From Verrucomicrobiota bacterium (GTDB taxonomy: Bacteria; Verrucomicrobiota; Verrucomicrobiia; Opitutales; Opitutaceae), in NCBI GenBank assembly GCA_018239675.1, contig JAFEGX010000125.1, positions 1-64,000 on the forward strand: a stretch of DNA of 64,000 nucleotides. Direction: 5' to 3'. Shown here piece after piece: positions 49,128 through 58,070 of the stretch (position 1 is the stretch's first letter; every line of letters starts with the position of its first letter). Made by a program: the position numbers and the translations under genes. The notes beneath the pieces were generated by a model. The model did no database searches. It was not told where the DNA came from and saw only the letters and a list, made by a program, of their open reading frames with translations.

Positions 49128-51296
49128 ATGGAAAAAGTGACGCTGCCAAAGGTTTATCGTGAGGTTCGCTGCGGTGGGATCACCGCGCTTTTTGTGCAGG
49201 AGGCCGGCGGCGCGAAGCTCGGGCTCTGGCTGGTGCCAACGAAATTTCGGCGGCGGATCGTGCCGCACCGGGAGTTCCTGTCGGGGATCGAAATCGACAG
49301 CATCAAGGGCACCTCCGACCACGGACCGCGCGCCTGGATGATCGAGTCGCTGCTGCAGCTCAAGGTGCGCGACGACGACGCGCCGGCGGCCTTTGCCCAG
49401 GGACGTTCGCTGCGCAACAGCGTGACGGTCGACCGGATGACGCTCGCGGGACAGACCGTGACCCGCACGGGCGGGCGAACCACGATCCGGACTTCGTTCA
49501 ACCATCCCGACGGCTGGCAGGCGCACCATGAGCTCGTCTGGCGGCGCGGGGCCGGCTGGCTCGAGAGCCGGGTGACGGTGGAAAACACCAGCGCCGCGCC
49601 GGTCACGCTCGAGCAGCTCGCGAGCTTCTCGGTCGGCGGCATCACGCCGTTTGCCGCCGACGACGCCCCGGGCCGGCTCCAGCTGCACCGTTTCCGAGCG
49701 GTGTGGAGCATGGAGGGCCGGAAGGAGACCCGCGCGTTCGAGGACCTGCAGCTGGAGCGCTCGTGGGCCGGCTGGGGCGTGCGCGCCGAGCGGTTTGGCA
49801 CCCTGGGCTCGCTGCCCGTGAACGGCTTCTTCCCCTTTGTCGCGGTCGAGGACACCGGCGCCGGCGTCACGTGGGCCGCGCAGCTCGCGCATCCGGGCTC
49901 GTGGCAGATGGAGGTTTACCGGCGGGACGATTTCGGCGCGATTTCCGGCGGCTTGGCGGACCGCGAGTTCGGGCACTGGTGGAAAACCCTGGCCCCGGGC
50001 GAGAGCTTCACGTCGCCGGTCGCCACCGTCACCTGCGCCGCCGGCGGGCTCGACGACGCCTGCGCCGCGCTCACCGCCGCCCAGGAGCCGGCGCTGGCGC
50101 ACGGGCCGGCGAGCGAGCAGGCGCTGCCCGTGATGTTCAACGAGTGGACCACCAGCTGGGGCAACCCGAGCCATGCCAACATGACCGCGCTGGCCGAGTC
50201 TCTGCGCGACACCGGCGTCAGGTACCTCGTCATGGACGCCGGCTGGTACAAGCCCGCTGGCGGCGACTGGTCGACCGCGCAGGGCGAGTGGGTGCCCAAC
50301 GCGACGATGTACCCGCAGGGACTGCGGGCCACCGCCGACGCGATTCGCGCCCGCGGCCTCGTGCCCGGCATCTGGTTCGAGCTCGAGGTGGTCGGCTCGG
50401 CCTCGCCGCTGTTCGACCGCACCGACCTGATGCTGCACCGCGACGGCCGCGTCATCACGGTCGGCTCGCGCCGGTTTCTCGACCTCCGCCGGCCCGAGGT
50501 CGTCGCGCACCTCACGGCGCGGGTCATCGACCTGCTCCGGGCGGGCAACTTCGGCTACCTCAAGGTCGACTACAACGACAACATCGGCCTCGGCGTGGAC
50601 GGCGCGGAATCGCCGGGCGAGGGTCTCCGGCAGCATCTCCTCGGCGTCCAGGCGTTCTTCCGGAAACTCCGGGCGGAACTGCCTGACCTGGTCATCGAGA
50701 ACTGCTCGTCCGGCGGACATCGCCTCGAGCCGTCGATGATGGCGCTCACCGCGATGAGCAGCTTCTCCGACGCGCACGAGTGCCGGGAGATTCCCATCAT
50801 CGCCGCCAACCTCCACCGCGTGATGCTCCCGTGCCAGAGCCAGGTGTGGGCGGTCCTGCGCGCGCCGACCGACCTGCGGCGCATCGTGTACCTGCTGGCC
50901 GGGGGCTTCCTCGGCCGCCTCTGTCTCTCGGGCGACTTTGCGACCCTGCGGGCCGACCAGCGGGCGCTCGTCGACCGGGCCGTCGCACTCTACGCGCAGG
51001 CTGCCCCCGTGATCCGGCGCGGCCGGTCCCACCGCCACGGTCCGGATGTGCTCGCTTACCGTCACGCGGAGGGCTGGCAGGCCGTGGTGCGGGTGAACGC
51101 ACGCCAGGCGCTCATCGTTGCCCACACTTTCGCCCGCCCCGGCGTCCGGACGCTGCGGCTTCCCCTGCCGCCCGGGCGCTGGCGGGTGGCCGGCGAACTC
51201 CACGCCAACCGCCGCCGCGTCTCGCTCCGGCGGGGCGAAATCCACTGGACCCCCGCCGGCGAATGGTCCGCCTGCGTCGCCCTGCTGAAGAAATGA
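49128..51296 (+). CDS. GH36-like alpha-galactosidase
   Basis: A 722-residue protein: N-terminal beta-supersandwich (about 1-310), TIM-barrel from about 330, and C-terminal beta-domain. The nucleophile is the Asp in YLKVDYNDN (about 484). The acid/base is likely the Asp in SSFSDAHE (about 548). VMFNEWTTSWGNPSH, YLVMDAGWY and VIENCSSGGHRLE are clan-D GH36 signatures. It releases alpha-galactose or a related sugar. No signal peptide is present, so it is cytoplasmic. It stands at the left end of the SBP-TPR sugar locus. Confidence 0.9.
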   Translation: MEKVTLPKVYREVRCGGITALFVQEAGGAKLGLWLVPTKFRRRIVPHREFLSGIEIDSIKGTSDHGPRAWMIESLLQLKVRDDDAPAAFAQGRSLRNSVTVDRMTLAGQTVTRTGGRTTIRTSFNHPDGWQAHHELVWRRGAGWLESRVTVENTSAAPVTLEQLASFSVGGITPFAADDAPGRLQLHRFRAVWSMEGRKETRAFEDLQLERSWAGWGVRAERFGTLGSLPVNGFFPFVAVEDTGAGVTWAAQLAHPGSWQMEVYRRDDFGAISGGLADREFGHWWKTLAPGESFTSPVATVTCAAGGLDDACAALTAAQEPALAHGPASEQALPVMFNEWTTSWGNPSHANMTALAESLRDTGVRYLVMDAGWYKPAGGDWSTAQGEWVPNATMYPQGLRATADAIRARGLVPGIWFELEVVGSASPLFDRTDLMLHRDGRVITVGSRRFLDLRRPEVVAHLTARVIDLLRAGNFGYLKVDYNDNIGLGVDGAESPGEGLRQHLLGVQAFFRKLRAELPDLVIENCSSGGHRLEPSMMALTAMSSFSDAHECREIPIIAANLHRVMLPCQSQVWAVLRAPTDLRRIVYLLAGGFLGRLCLSGDFATLRADQRALVDRAVALYAQAAPVIRRGRSHRHGPDVLAYRHAEGWQAVVRVNARQALIVAHTFARPGVRTLRLPLPPGRWRVAGELHANRRRVSLRRGEIHWTPAGEWSACVALLKK

Positions 51297-51299
51297 TGC

Positions 51300-51320
51300 G
51301 AAATTCGGATCCCGAATTTC
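51300..51320. terminator. Hairpin between convergent GH36 and aldo/keto reductase genes
   Basis: GAAATTCGG-ATC-CCGAATTTC is a perfect 9-bp stem with a loop of 3, placed 3 bp after the GH36 stop and 16 bp before the convergent gene end. There is no T-run, so it may block convergent transcripts or protect 3' ends. Confidence 0.6.
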
Positions 51321-51336
51321 GGCCCTGCCGTTCGAC

Positions 51337-52326
51337 CTAGTCCCAAATCGGCCGCCAGTTGCGCGGGTAGTCGGTGAGCGAGTCCAGGGCCATCATCTCC
51401 TCGCCGGAGAGACGGTAGCCGACCGCACCGAAGGATTCGCGGAGCTGGCTCACCTGGTTGGCGCCGACGATGGGGGCGGTCACCACGGGATTGGTGAGCA
51501 GCCACGCGAGGGCGGTCTGGGCGATGGTCTTGCCGCGGCGCTGGGCGATGTCGGCGAGCTGGCGGATGACCGCATAGCCGCGGGGATTCGCGTATTTCCG
51601 CGCGATCTCCGGCGCGCGGGTGCTGTCGATCGCGACGCCCTCCCGGTACTTGCCGGTGAGAAAGCCGGCCGCGAGCGGCGAGTAGGGAATCACGCCGAGA
51701 TGGTAGTGGCGGCAGAGCGGCCGCGCCTCGACCTCGAACAGGCTGCGCTCCATCAGCGAGTATTCGGGCTGGTACGACTCGAACCGCGCGTAACCCAGCC
51801 GGTCGCTGCGCCACAGCGCCTCCATGAGCCGCCACGCGGGATAGTTCGAAGCGCCGATCACCCGGACCTTGCCGGCCCGCACCAGCTGGTCGAGCGCGCC
51901 GAGGGTCTCCTCGATGGGCACGGCCAGATCCGCCCAGTGGCACTGGTAGAGGTCGAGATGGTCCGTCTGCAGCCGGCGCAGCGAATCCTCGCAGCAGCGG
52001 ATCACGCGGTCGGCGCCCAGGCCCTCGCCGCCGGGTCCCTCGGCCATCTTGCCGCGGACCTTGGTCGCGATCACGACCTGCCGCCGGTTGCCGCGGGCCT
52101 TCAGCCAGCGGCCGATGATCTCCTCCGACCGGCCGCCGCCCGCCAGGCCGTCGCGGCCCCACGTCGTGTAGATGTCGGCCGTGTCAATCAGGTTGCCGCC
52201 GGCCTCGACGAAGGCGTCCAGCATCGCGAACGACGCCGCCTCGTCGGCGGTCCAGCCAAACTGCATCGTGCCGAGGCAGAGCTCGGAAACCAGGAGGGGA
52301 CTGCGGCCGAGGGGACGGAGGTGCAT
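51337..52326 (-). CDS. Aldo/keto reductase
   Basis: A 329-residue NADPH-dependent TIM-barrel enzyme. Catalytic Asp-Tyr-Lys-His are visible in NLIDTADIYTTW, VVIATKVRG and LYQCHW. The C-terminal NADPH-binding segment is PIVGANQVSQLRESFGAVGY. It is of the AKR11/YajO-like type and reduces sugar or aldehyde substrates. It starts at ATG 52326, divergent from the first SBP gene, so it may be part of the sugar locus. Confidence 0.92.
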   Translation of the reverse strand: MHLRPLGRSPLLVSELCLGTMQFGWTADEAASFAMLDAFVEAGGNLIDTADIYTTWGRDGLAGGGRSEEIIGRWLKARGNRRQVVIATKVRGKMAEGPGGEGLGADRVIRCCEDSLRRLQTDHLDLYQCHWADLAVPIEETLGALDQLVRAGKVRVIGASNYPAWRLMEALWRSDRLGYARFESYQPEYSLMERSLFEVEARPLCRHYHLGVIPYSPLAAGFLTGKYREGVAIDSTRAPEIARKYANPRGYAVIRQLADIAQRRGKTIAQTALAWLLTNPVVTAPIVGANQVSQLRESFGAVGYRLSGEEMMALDSLTDYPRNWRPIWD

Positions 52327-52441
52327 GGCGGCGAGGTTGGACCGGCGGGCGGCCGGAGGCGAGCGCAGGCGGCGGCGAATTCGGATTGGCCCCTGTCGTA
52401 TCCTCCGCTGTGGTGGCGCTGATGCCCGTCCTTCCGCCACC

Positions 52442-52456
52442 GCGGGGTCTCCCCGC
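52442..52456 (+). promoter_or_regulatory. Hairpin abutting the start codon of SBP copy 1
   Basis: GCGGGG-TCT-CCCCGC forms a 6-bp GC stem that ends on the base before the ATG at 52457. It would hinder ribosome access unless opened; no Shine-Dalgarno sequence is visible otherwise. Confidence 0.4.
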
Positions 52457-54052
52457 ATGAAACTCGCGCCCATCGGCCTCGCCGTGCTGGGCGTCGCGCT
52501 GGCCGCCGCGGCGACGCTGGGGTGGCGCCACGGCCGGCGCGCGGCGGACGACCGCGTGACGATCCGCCTGTCGCACTGGCAGCTCGAGGGCACGGTGCGC
52601 GAGGGCCTGCAGGCGGTGGCGCGGCGCTACGAGGAGCTCCATCCCCGGGTGAAGGTCGAGATCCTCGTCGTGCCGGACACGATCTACCGCCAGTGGATGC
52701 GGACCCAGCTTGTCGGCGGCACCGCCCCGGACCTGATCGAGTACACGATGTGGTGGGGCCGCATCGAGGAGCTCGCCCCGCGGTACTTCACCCCGATCAC
52801 CCGCTACGTGACCGAGCCCAATCCCTACAACCGGGGCACGCCGCTCGCGGGCGTCCCGTGGCGCGACACGTTCCTCGACGGCATGAACGGCGTGGACGGC
52901 TACAACACGCTGATGCGCGACTACTACGCGCCGACGATCGCGATGTTCACGATGCGGCTGTTCTACAACCGCACCCTGCTGCGGGAGATCACCGGCCGCG
53001 ACGAGCCGCCGCAGACTTGGCGGGAGTTCCTCGCGCTGGCGGACCAGGTCCGGGCGTTCGCGCGGCGCGAGCACCGGGTCGTGTCGACCATCGGCAACTC
53101 GTGGGACAACGCCCGCTGGCTGGCCGAGCCCGTGACGCACGGGATGGGCAGCCATTTTTCCCCGCAGCTCGACCATGACCACACGCTGAGCCTGTCGTAC
53201 TGGGAGGTGGCGCTCGGCTGGCAGCGGGGCGAGTGGTCGTTCCGCACGCCCGAGCTGGCCAACGGCCTCGCGGTGTTCCGCGAGCTCGGCAACGCCAGCC
53301 AGCCGGGCTTCGTGCAGATGAAGCGGGACGTCGCGATGCTCGACTTCCTCCGCGGCCACGCGCTCATCCTCTGCGCCGGCAGCTGGGACGCGAGCAGCCT
53401 GCGCCGCGAGGCGCCGTTTGAGGTGGGCGCGTTCCGCCTGCCGCTCCCCGGCGCCGAGGACCCGGTGTACGGCCCGCAGACCCTCGGTCCGCTGTCCGAC
53501 GGGTCCGTGCAGACCTCGACGCCGTTCTACCTGAACAAGGCGTCGGCCCATCCCGACGTGGCGCTCGATTTCCTGCGCTTCCTCACCAGCGTCGAGGGCA
53601 ACCAGATCTTCGTGAACATCAGCCAGTGGCTGCCGGCGATCCGCGGGGTGAAGCCGACGGACTTCTCGCGGCGGTTCATGCCGTTCTACGACGGCTACAA
53701 CTGGGGCGCGGCCACGTCCTACTTCAGCGGCACCGGCACGGAGATGAACATGTTCTTCCTCCAGGAAATGCACCGCCTGTTCGGCCCCGCCGGCAGCGTC
53801 GCCGCCTTCCAGGACGAGTTCGACCGGCGCGGCCGCGAGTACTCGAACCGCGACCTGCGCGCGCATCTCCGCGACTCGCGCGTGGCCTTCAACTCCGACG
53901 ACGTCTCCGCCACCGCCCGGCTCTGGATCACGCCCGGGTCCGACCGGCTGCCCGCCACGCCCGCCCTCCTCGAGGCGAAATACTACCAGACCGCCCGCGT
54001 GATGGATCCGCCCGGCGCCTCCGCCCCGACGTCTCCGCCCCAGTCGCCCTGA
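52457..54052 (+). CDS. Membrane-anchored family 1 solute-binding protein, cassette copy 1
   Basis: A 531-residue sugar-type binding protein. An N-terminal hydrophobic segment (about 4-22) is followed by RHGRRA, with neither lipobox Cys nor a convincing cleavage site, so it is likely anchored. The family 1 core begins RVTIRLSHWQLEG, with PDLIEYTMWW, NPYNRGTPLAGVPWRDT, SWDASSLRREAPFEVGAF and FLTSVEGNQIFVNISQWLPAI. It is about 100 residues longer than common SBPs, with an added C-terminal helical region. It is 50-60% alike by eye to the copies at 55577 and 58071. No permease or ATPase gene is nearby. The ligand is presumably an oligosaccharide. Confidence 0.88.
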   Translation: MKLAPIGLAVLGVALAAAATLGWRHGRRAADDRVTIRLSHWQLEGTVREGLQAVARRYEELHPRVKVEILVVPDTIYRQWMRTQLVGGTAPDLIEYTMWWGRIEELAPRYFTPITRYVTEPNPYNRGTPLAGVPWRDTFLDGMNGVDGYNTLMRDYYAPTIAMFTMRLFYNRTLLREITGRDEPPQTWREFLALADQVRAFARREHRVVSTIGNSWDNARWLAEPVTHGMGSHFSPQLDHDHTLSLSYWEVALGWQRGEWSFRTPELANGLAVFRELGNASQPGFVQMKRDVAMLDFLRGHALILCAGSWDASSLRREAPFEVGAFRLPLPGAEDPVYGPQTLGPLSDGSVQTSTPFYLNKASAHPDVALDFLRFLTSVEGNQIFVNISQWLPAIRGVKPTDFSRRFMPFYDGYNWGAATSYFSGTGTEMNMFFLQEMHRLFGPAGSVAAFQDEFDRRGREYSNRDLRAHLRDSRVAFNSDDVSATARLWITPGSDRLPATPALLEAKYYQTARVMDPPGASAPTSPPQSP

Positions 54053-54099
54053 CCGCCATGCCCCCGCGTCCCGGCCTCCCGCCTTCGTCCCGGCCCACT

Positions 54100-54130
54100 T
54101 GTCACCCAATGCGTGACCCGGGCCGGCGGC
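54100..54130. repeat. Shared 31-nt element containing GTCAC-N7-GTGAC, copy 1
   Basis: TGTCAC-CCAATGC-GTGACCCG followed by a GGCCGGCGG tail. The same pattern with four differences lies at 63167-63197. Here it spans the likely ATG (54109) of the TPR-like gene. Confidence 0.6.
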
Positions 54131-54909
54131 TGGCGCGCGGGGCCGCCATGGTGGCTGGGGTGCTCCTGGGAGTCGCCGCGCTCCGCGCCGCGCCGGCGGC
54201 GCCGGACCCGGCGTGGACCGCGCTGGCGCGGCTGCGGGCGGACGACGCGCTGCGCGAATTTGCCCGGGGAAATCGCCCGGAGGAGGAACGGGATTTCGGC
54301 ACGGCGGTGGCGCTGCTGGCGCGGCAGCCGATCGCGCCCGAGCAGGTGGCCGCGGCGCGCACGGTGTTCGCGCGGCTCGCGGACCACGGCTCCGGCGAGG
54401 TGGCGCCGGCCTCGCGCTATTTTCTCGGCCGCATCGCGCAGCACCACCTCGAGGTTGCCGATCCGGCGGAAGCCGCGCGGCAGTACCGCCGGCTGATCGC
54501 CGAGCACCCGGACTCGATCTGGGCCCAGACCGCGCTGACCCGGCTGGCCTTGCTGGAGCTCTATCCCGCCACTGCTGCCGGGTCGCCCGCCGCCGCTGTC
54601 GCCGCCGCCGAGGCGCTGTTGGACCACGCGAAGCTTCCGGCCGCCCGGAGCGAAATCCACCTGGTCGTGGCGGACGCGATCTTCTTCTATCGCCTGCCCG
54701 CCGCTCAGGCGCTGCCGCATCTCCTGGCGGCGGAGAAGATCGGCCTGCTCGATGCCCCGACCCGGGCCGACACCCTGATCCAGATCGCCGAGGTCTCGGT
54801 GCTGGCCGGCGATCGCGCCCGGGCCCGGCGGTACTACGAGGCCTACCTCGCCGACTTTCCGCTCGACCAGCGGCGCTTCATGGTTCGCCAGAAACTCGCG
54901 GGCCTTTGA
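54109..54909 (+). CDS. Secreted TPR-like protein, cassette copy 1
   Basis: A 266-residue protein with a signal peptide (RRLARGAAMVAGVLLGVAALRA) and helical TPR-like repeats, e.g. RYFLGRIAQHHLEVADPAEAARQYRRLIAEHPDS and LPHLLAAEKIGLLDAPTRADTLIQIAEVS. It is clearly homologous to the genes at 57157 and 59639. Starts at 54058 (6 bp after the SBP stop) or 54148 are also possible; 54109 gives the best signal peptide. It probably acts in the periplasm as a partner or scaffold of the adjacent SBP. Confidence 0.8.
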   Translation: MRDPGRRLARGAAMVAGVLLGVAALRAAPAAPDPAWTALARLRADDALREFARGNRPEEERDFGTAVALLARQPIAPEQVAAARTVFARLADHGSGEVAPASRYFLGRIAQHHLEVADPAEAARQYRRLIAEHPDSIWAQTALTRLALLELYPATAAGSPAAAVAAAEALLDHAKLPAARSEIHLVVADAIFFYRLPAAQALPHLLAAEKIGLLDAPTRADTLIQIAEVSVLAGDRARARRYYEAYLADFPLDQRRFMVRQKLAGL

Positions 54910-54972
54910 CTGGGCGGGCCGGACGGCCGACGCCGGCATTGCCCTGAACCCCGCGGCTGTCACGTTCGGGGC

Positions 54973-55500
54973 ATGGCCCGTCGCCTCCTGTTCCTGTGCC
55001 TCGTCCTGTCCGCCCTGCGGTGCGCCGCGGAGCCGCCGGCCGGGTGGAGCGCCCTCGAGGAGGAGGTGGCCGCCGCGGTGCGGGGCCCGCAGGTGACAGT
55101 GGTGCACTTCTGGGCGCCGTGGTGTCCCAACAGCCGGGCCGAGCTCGCGAACCACGGCTGGAGCACGTTTCTCGCCCTGAACCGGGACGTGAAGTTCATC
55201 TTCGTGACGGTCCGCAGCTCCGACGATTGCCGGGCGCTGCTGCACGAGAACGGCGTGGGGGACCAGCCCAACCTGGTGCTGCGCCACCATCCGAACCAGG
55301 TGCGCCGGGGCGACGGCGTGATCCAGAGCTTCATGGCCCTGCCGCTGACCTGGGTGCCATCGACCTGGGTGTTCTGCGACGGCCGGCTGCGCTACGCGCT
55401 CAACTACGGCGAGGTGCGTTTTCCGCTCCTGCAGCAGCTGATCCGCGACGCGGCGGACCCCTGGGAACACCCGGCGCCGGTCCGCCCGGCGGCGAAGTGA
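54973..55500 (+). CDS. Thioredoxin-like secreted protein with a monothiol site
   Basis: A 175-residue protein with a signal peptide (first about 18, ending RCAA). Thioredoxin-fold strand VTVVHFWAPWCPNSRAEL carries CPNS instead of CxxC, so only one active-site Cys, and the cis-Pro is in LPLTWVPSTWVF. It could be a monothiol oxidoreductase or a thiol-independent binding protein. It sits between cassette copies 1 and 2, on the same strand and with short gaps, and thus may belong to the system. Confidence 0.85.
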   Translation: MARRLLFLCLVLSALRCAAEPPAGWSALEEEVAAAVRGPQVTVVHFWAPWCPNSRAELANHGWSTFLALNRDVKFIFVTVRSSDDCRALLHENGVGDQPNLVLRHHPNQVRRGDGVIQSFMALPLTWVPSTWVFCDGRLRYALNYGEVRFPLLQQLIRDAADPWEHPAPVRPAAK

Positions 55501-55576
55501 CCACGGCCGGGCCGCAACTTCACTCTTGTCAGCCCCGACCCGGGGTTGGGAGTTTCGCCGGGCGCGACCCTCGCGC

Positions 55577-57160
55577 ATGGCCATGAGACTCACCGGAAAG
55601 ACCGTGGGCTTGCTGATGCTCGGCGCCGGCTACGTCGCGGCGGTGGTCCTGATGGTGTGGCGGGCGGCGGAGGAGGCGCGGCCGGACCGCGTGACGATCC
55701 GCGTGTCGCAGTGGCAGCTGGAGGGCGGCGTGCGGCAGGCCTTTGCCGCGATGATCCGCCGGTACGAGCAGCTCAACCCGCGCGTGCACGTCGAGCTGAT
55801 CTCGATCCCGGACCGCACGTACCGCCAGTGGGCGCAGACCCAGCTGATCGGCGGCGACGCCCCGGACATCGTGGAGTACGGCGTTGACTTCAATTCCGTC
55901 GGGCGGTTCTTCAGCCCGATCACCGACGAGGTGATGAAGCCGAACCCGTACAACCGGGGCACGCCGCTCGAGGGCGTGCCGTGGCGCGACACCTTCCTGG
56001 ACGCGATGATGAACGCGGACGGGTTCAACCCGCAGCTGAACCAGTACTACGCCGCGACGCTCACGCAGCACAGCATGCGGATGATCTATAACCGGCCGAT
56101 GCTGCGGGAGATCACCGGCTCCGACCAGCCGCCGCGCAACTACCGGGAGTTCCTCGCGCTCTGCGAGCGGGTGCAGGCGTTTGCGCGCGAGCACCGCCGC
56201 GAGCTGTCCCCGATCGCCAACTCCAAGGACACCGTGATCGGCGAGGCCATGTTCATCTTCGAGTGCTCGGCGAGCGGGGTCGCCGCGCGCATCGACCACC
56301 GCCACGTCTACGGGTTCACCAGCAAGGAGCTCGCGATGTCCTACCTGCGCGGCGACTGGAGCTTCCGCGAGCCGGAGCTCCGGATCGGCCTCGAGCTGCT
56401 CCAGGACCTCGGGAAGTTCAGCACGCCGGGGTTTCTCCAGCTGTCGCGCGACTCCGGCATCATGGACTTCGTCCGCCAGCGGACGCTCATGGTCGTGGCC
56501 CCGAGCTGGGAGGCGAGCAGCCTCAAGGAGCTCTGCGACTTCGACATCGGCGCGTTCCGGTATCCGGTGCCGCTCCAGGACGACCCGGTGTACGGGTCGA
56601 AGATGCTCGGTCCGTATGCCGACGGGCGGCTGGCCACGCTCATGGGCATGTACGTCAACCGCGCGACGAAGCACCGCGCGGAGGCGATCGATTTCCTGCA
56701 CTTCATCACGAGCGTGGAGGGCAACCAGATCTTCACCGACGTGAGCACCTGGCTGCCGGCGGTGGTCGGCGTCAAGGCGTCGGACTACTCGCGGCAGTTC
56801 CTGCCGATCTACGACGGCTACATCTGGTCGCTCGACGGCGGCTTCCTGAATCTCTCGGGCGACGACGCCGTCGCCCTGGTGCGCAACAATTTCTTCCAGC
56901 TCTGGGGGCCCAACGGCAACCCGGAGAAGTACCGCGCGGCGCTCGACGACGGCCTGAAGCCGCGGATCATTTCCGACCTCAAGCGGGAGATCCGCATCCG
57001 GACGCAGACGCTCACGCGGGAGGATGCGGCGGCGCTGGCCGCGCGGCAGCTCGCCCCCGGCGCCGCTGGTCCGGTGGCCCTGCTGCCGGCCCGGCTCGAG
57101 GGCCGGACCTTCCAGATGATCACCACCGTCCGCGAGGCGGAGCGGGAGGCGGCGAAATGA
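55577..57160 (+). CDS. Membrane-anchored family 1 solute-binding protein, cassette copy 2
   Basis: A 527-residue protein. The N-terminal hydrophobic segment (VGLLMLGAGYVAAVVLMVW, about 9-27) again lacks a lipobox. The core has RVTIRVSQWQLEGG, APDIVEYGVDF, NPYNRGTPLEGVPWRDTF, SWEASSLKELCDFDIGAF and FITSVEGNQIFTDVSTWLPA. Start at ATG 55577, or 55583 with two residues fewer. The stop overlaps the following TPR gene (ATGA), so the pair is translationally coupled. It is closer to copy 3 than to copy 1 by eye. Confidence 0.9.
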   Translation: MAMRLTGKTVGLLMLGAGYVAAVVLMVWRAAEEARPDRVTIRVSQWQLEGGVRQAFAAMIRRYEQLNPRVHVELISIPDRTYRQWAQTQLIGGDAPDIVEYGVDFNSVGRFFSPITDEVMKPNPYNRGTPLEGVPWRDTFLDAMMNADGFNPQLNQYYAATLTQHSMRMIYNRPMLREITGSDQPPRNYREFLALCERVQAFAREHRRELSPIANSKDTVIGEAMFIFECSASGVAARIDHRHVYGFTSKELAMSYLRGDWSFREPELRIGLELLQDLGKFSTPGFLQLSRDSGIMDFVRQRTLMVVAPSWEASSLKELCDFDIGAFRYPVPLQDDPVYGSKMLGPYADGRLATLMGMYVNRATKHRAEAIDFLHFITSVEGNQIFTDVSTWLPAVVGVKASDYSRQFLPIYDGYIWSLDGGFLNLSGDDAVALVRNNFFQLWGPNGNPEKYRAALDDGLKPRIISDLKREIRIRTQTLTREDAAALAARQLAPGAAGPVALLPARLEGRTFQMITTVREAEREAAK

Positions 57161-57966
57161 AGACCCCGTGCCTGCTCGCGGGCCTGCTCGGCCTGATCCT
57201 CGCGGCCCCGCTGCGCGCCGCGGACGCGGCGCCGGATGGGGCGCGCGAGGCGTGGGAGCTGCTGGCCGGCTACAAGCCCGAGCAGGCCCTGCACGCGTTC
57301 CGGGCCCTGACCGGCGGCGACCCGCGCCGGAACCAGCTGGGCGAGGCGATGGCGCTGCTGGCCCAGCCCATTCCGGTGCCGGACCGCGTGGCGCGCGGCC
57401 GGGCGCTGCTGGAGCAGGTGGCGGCGGGCCCGGACGACGACCTGGCGCTGGCCGCGCGTTTCTACCTGGGACGCGTGGCGGAGTTCCAGGCGGACCCGGT
57501 CGACCCGCGGGCGGCGGCGCAGCTCTTCGAGCGCCTGATCGCCGGGCATCCCGCGTCGCGCTGGGCGCAGGCCGCCATCGCCCGCCTGGCGATCCTGCAG
57601 CTCTACACCGCCGCGGGACCGGCCGCGCCGGCCGCCCGGGTGGACGAGGCCGAGAAACTGGTTGCCGCGGCCCGGGAGCCACAGGCGATCGCGGACCTCC
57701 ATCTCGTGATTGCCGACGCCGTGTTTCATTACCGGCTCCCGGACGCGCGCGCGCTGCCGCACCTGCTGGCGGCCGAGCGGACCGCCGTGCTCGACCCGAC
57801 GACCCGCGCCGACGTGCTCGTGCAGATCGGCGAGCTGGCGCGACTCGGCGGTGACCGGGCCCTGGCGGAGAAATTCTACCGGACCTTCCTGCAGGAGTAT
57901 CCGCGCGACGCCCGGCAGTATCCGGTCAAGCAGCAGCTCGCCGGCCTGGCGCACCTGTCGCCGTAG
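57157..57966 (+). CDS. Secreted TPR-like protein, cassette copy 2
   Basis: A 269-residue protein with a signal peptide (first about 22, ending APLRA). Homologous segments: RFYLGRVAEFQADPVDPRAAAQLFERLIAGHPAS, ADAVFHYRLPDARALPHLLAAER and FYRTFLQEYPRDARQ. Its ATG overlaps the SBP stop. A GGGAGG ribosome-binding site lies 7 nt before the ATG, inside the SBP gene. Role is unknown: binding partner, complex scaffold or peptidoglycan adaptor. Confidence 0.85.
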   Translation: MKTPCLLAGLLGLILAAPLRAADAAPDGAREAWELLAGYKPEQALHAFRALTGGDPRRNQLGEAMALLAQPIPVPDRVARGRALLEQVAAGPDDDLALAARFYLGRVAEFQADPVDPRAAAQLFERLIAGHPASRWAQAAIARLAILQLYTAAGPAAPAARVDEAEKLVAAAREPQAIADLHLVIADAVFHYRLPDARALPHLLAAERTAVLDPTTRADVLVQIGELARLGGDRALAEKFYRTFLQEYPRDARQYPVKQQLAGLAHLSP

Positions 57967-58070
57967 CGGCCGGCGGACCCGATTATTCGCGTCGCGGCGA
58001 CGACGGCTTGAACAATCGTGCAGCGCCGCCTTGCGCACACGGCGCCATAGTCTACATCGCCGGGGCCCGC

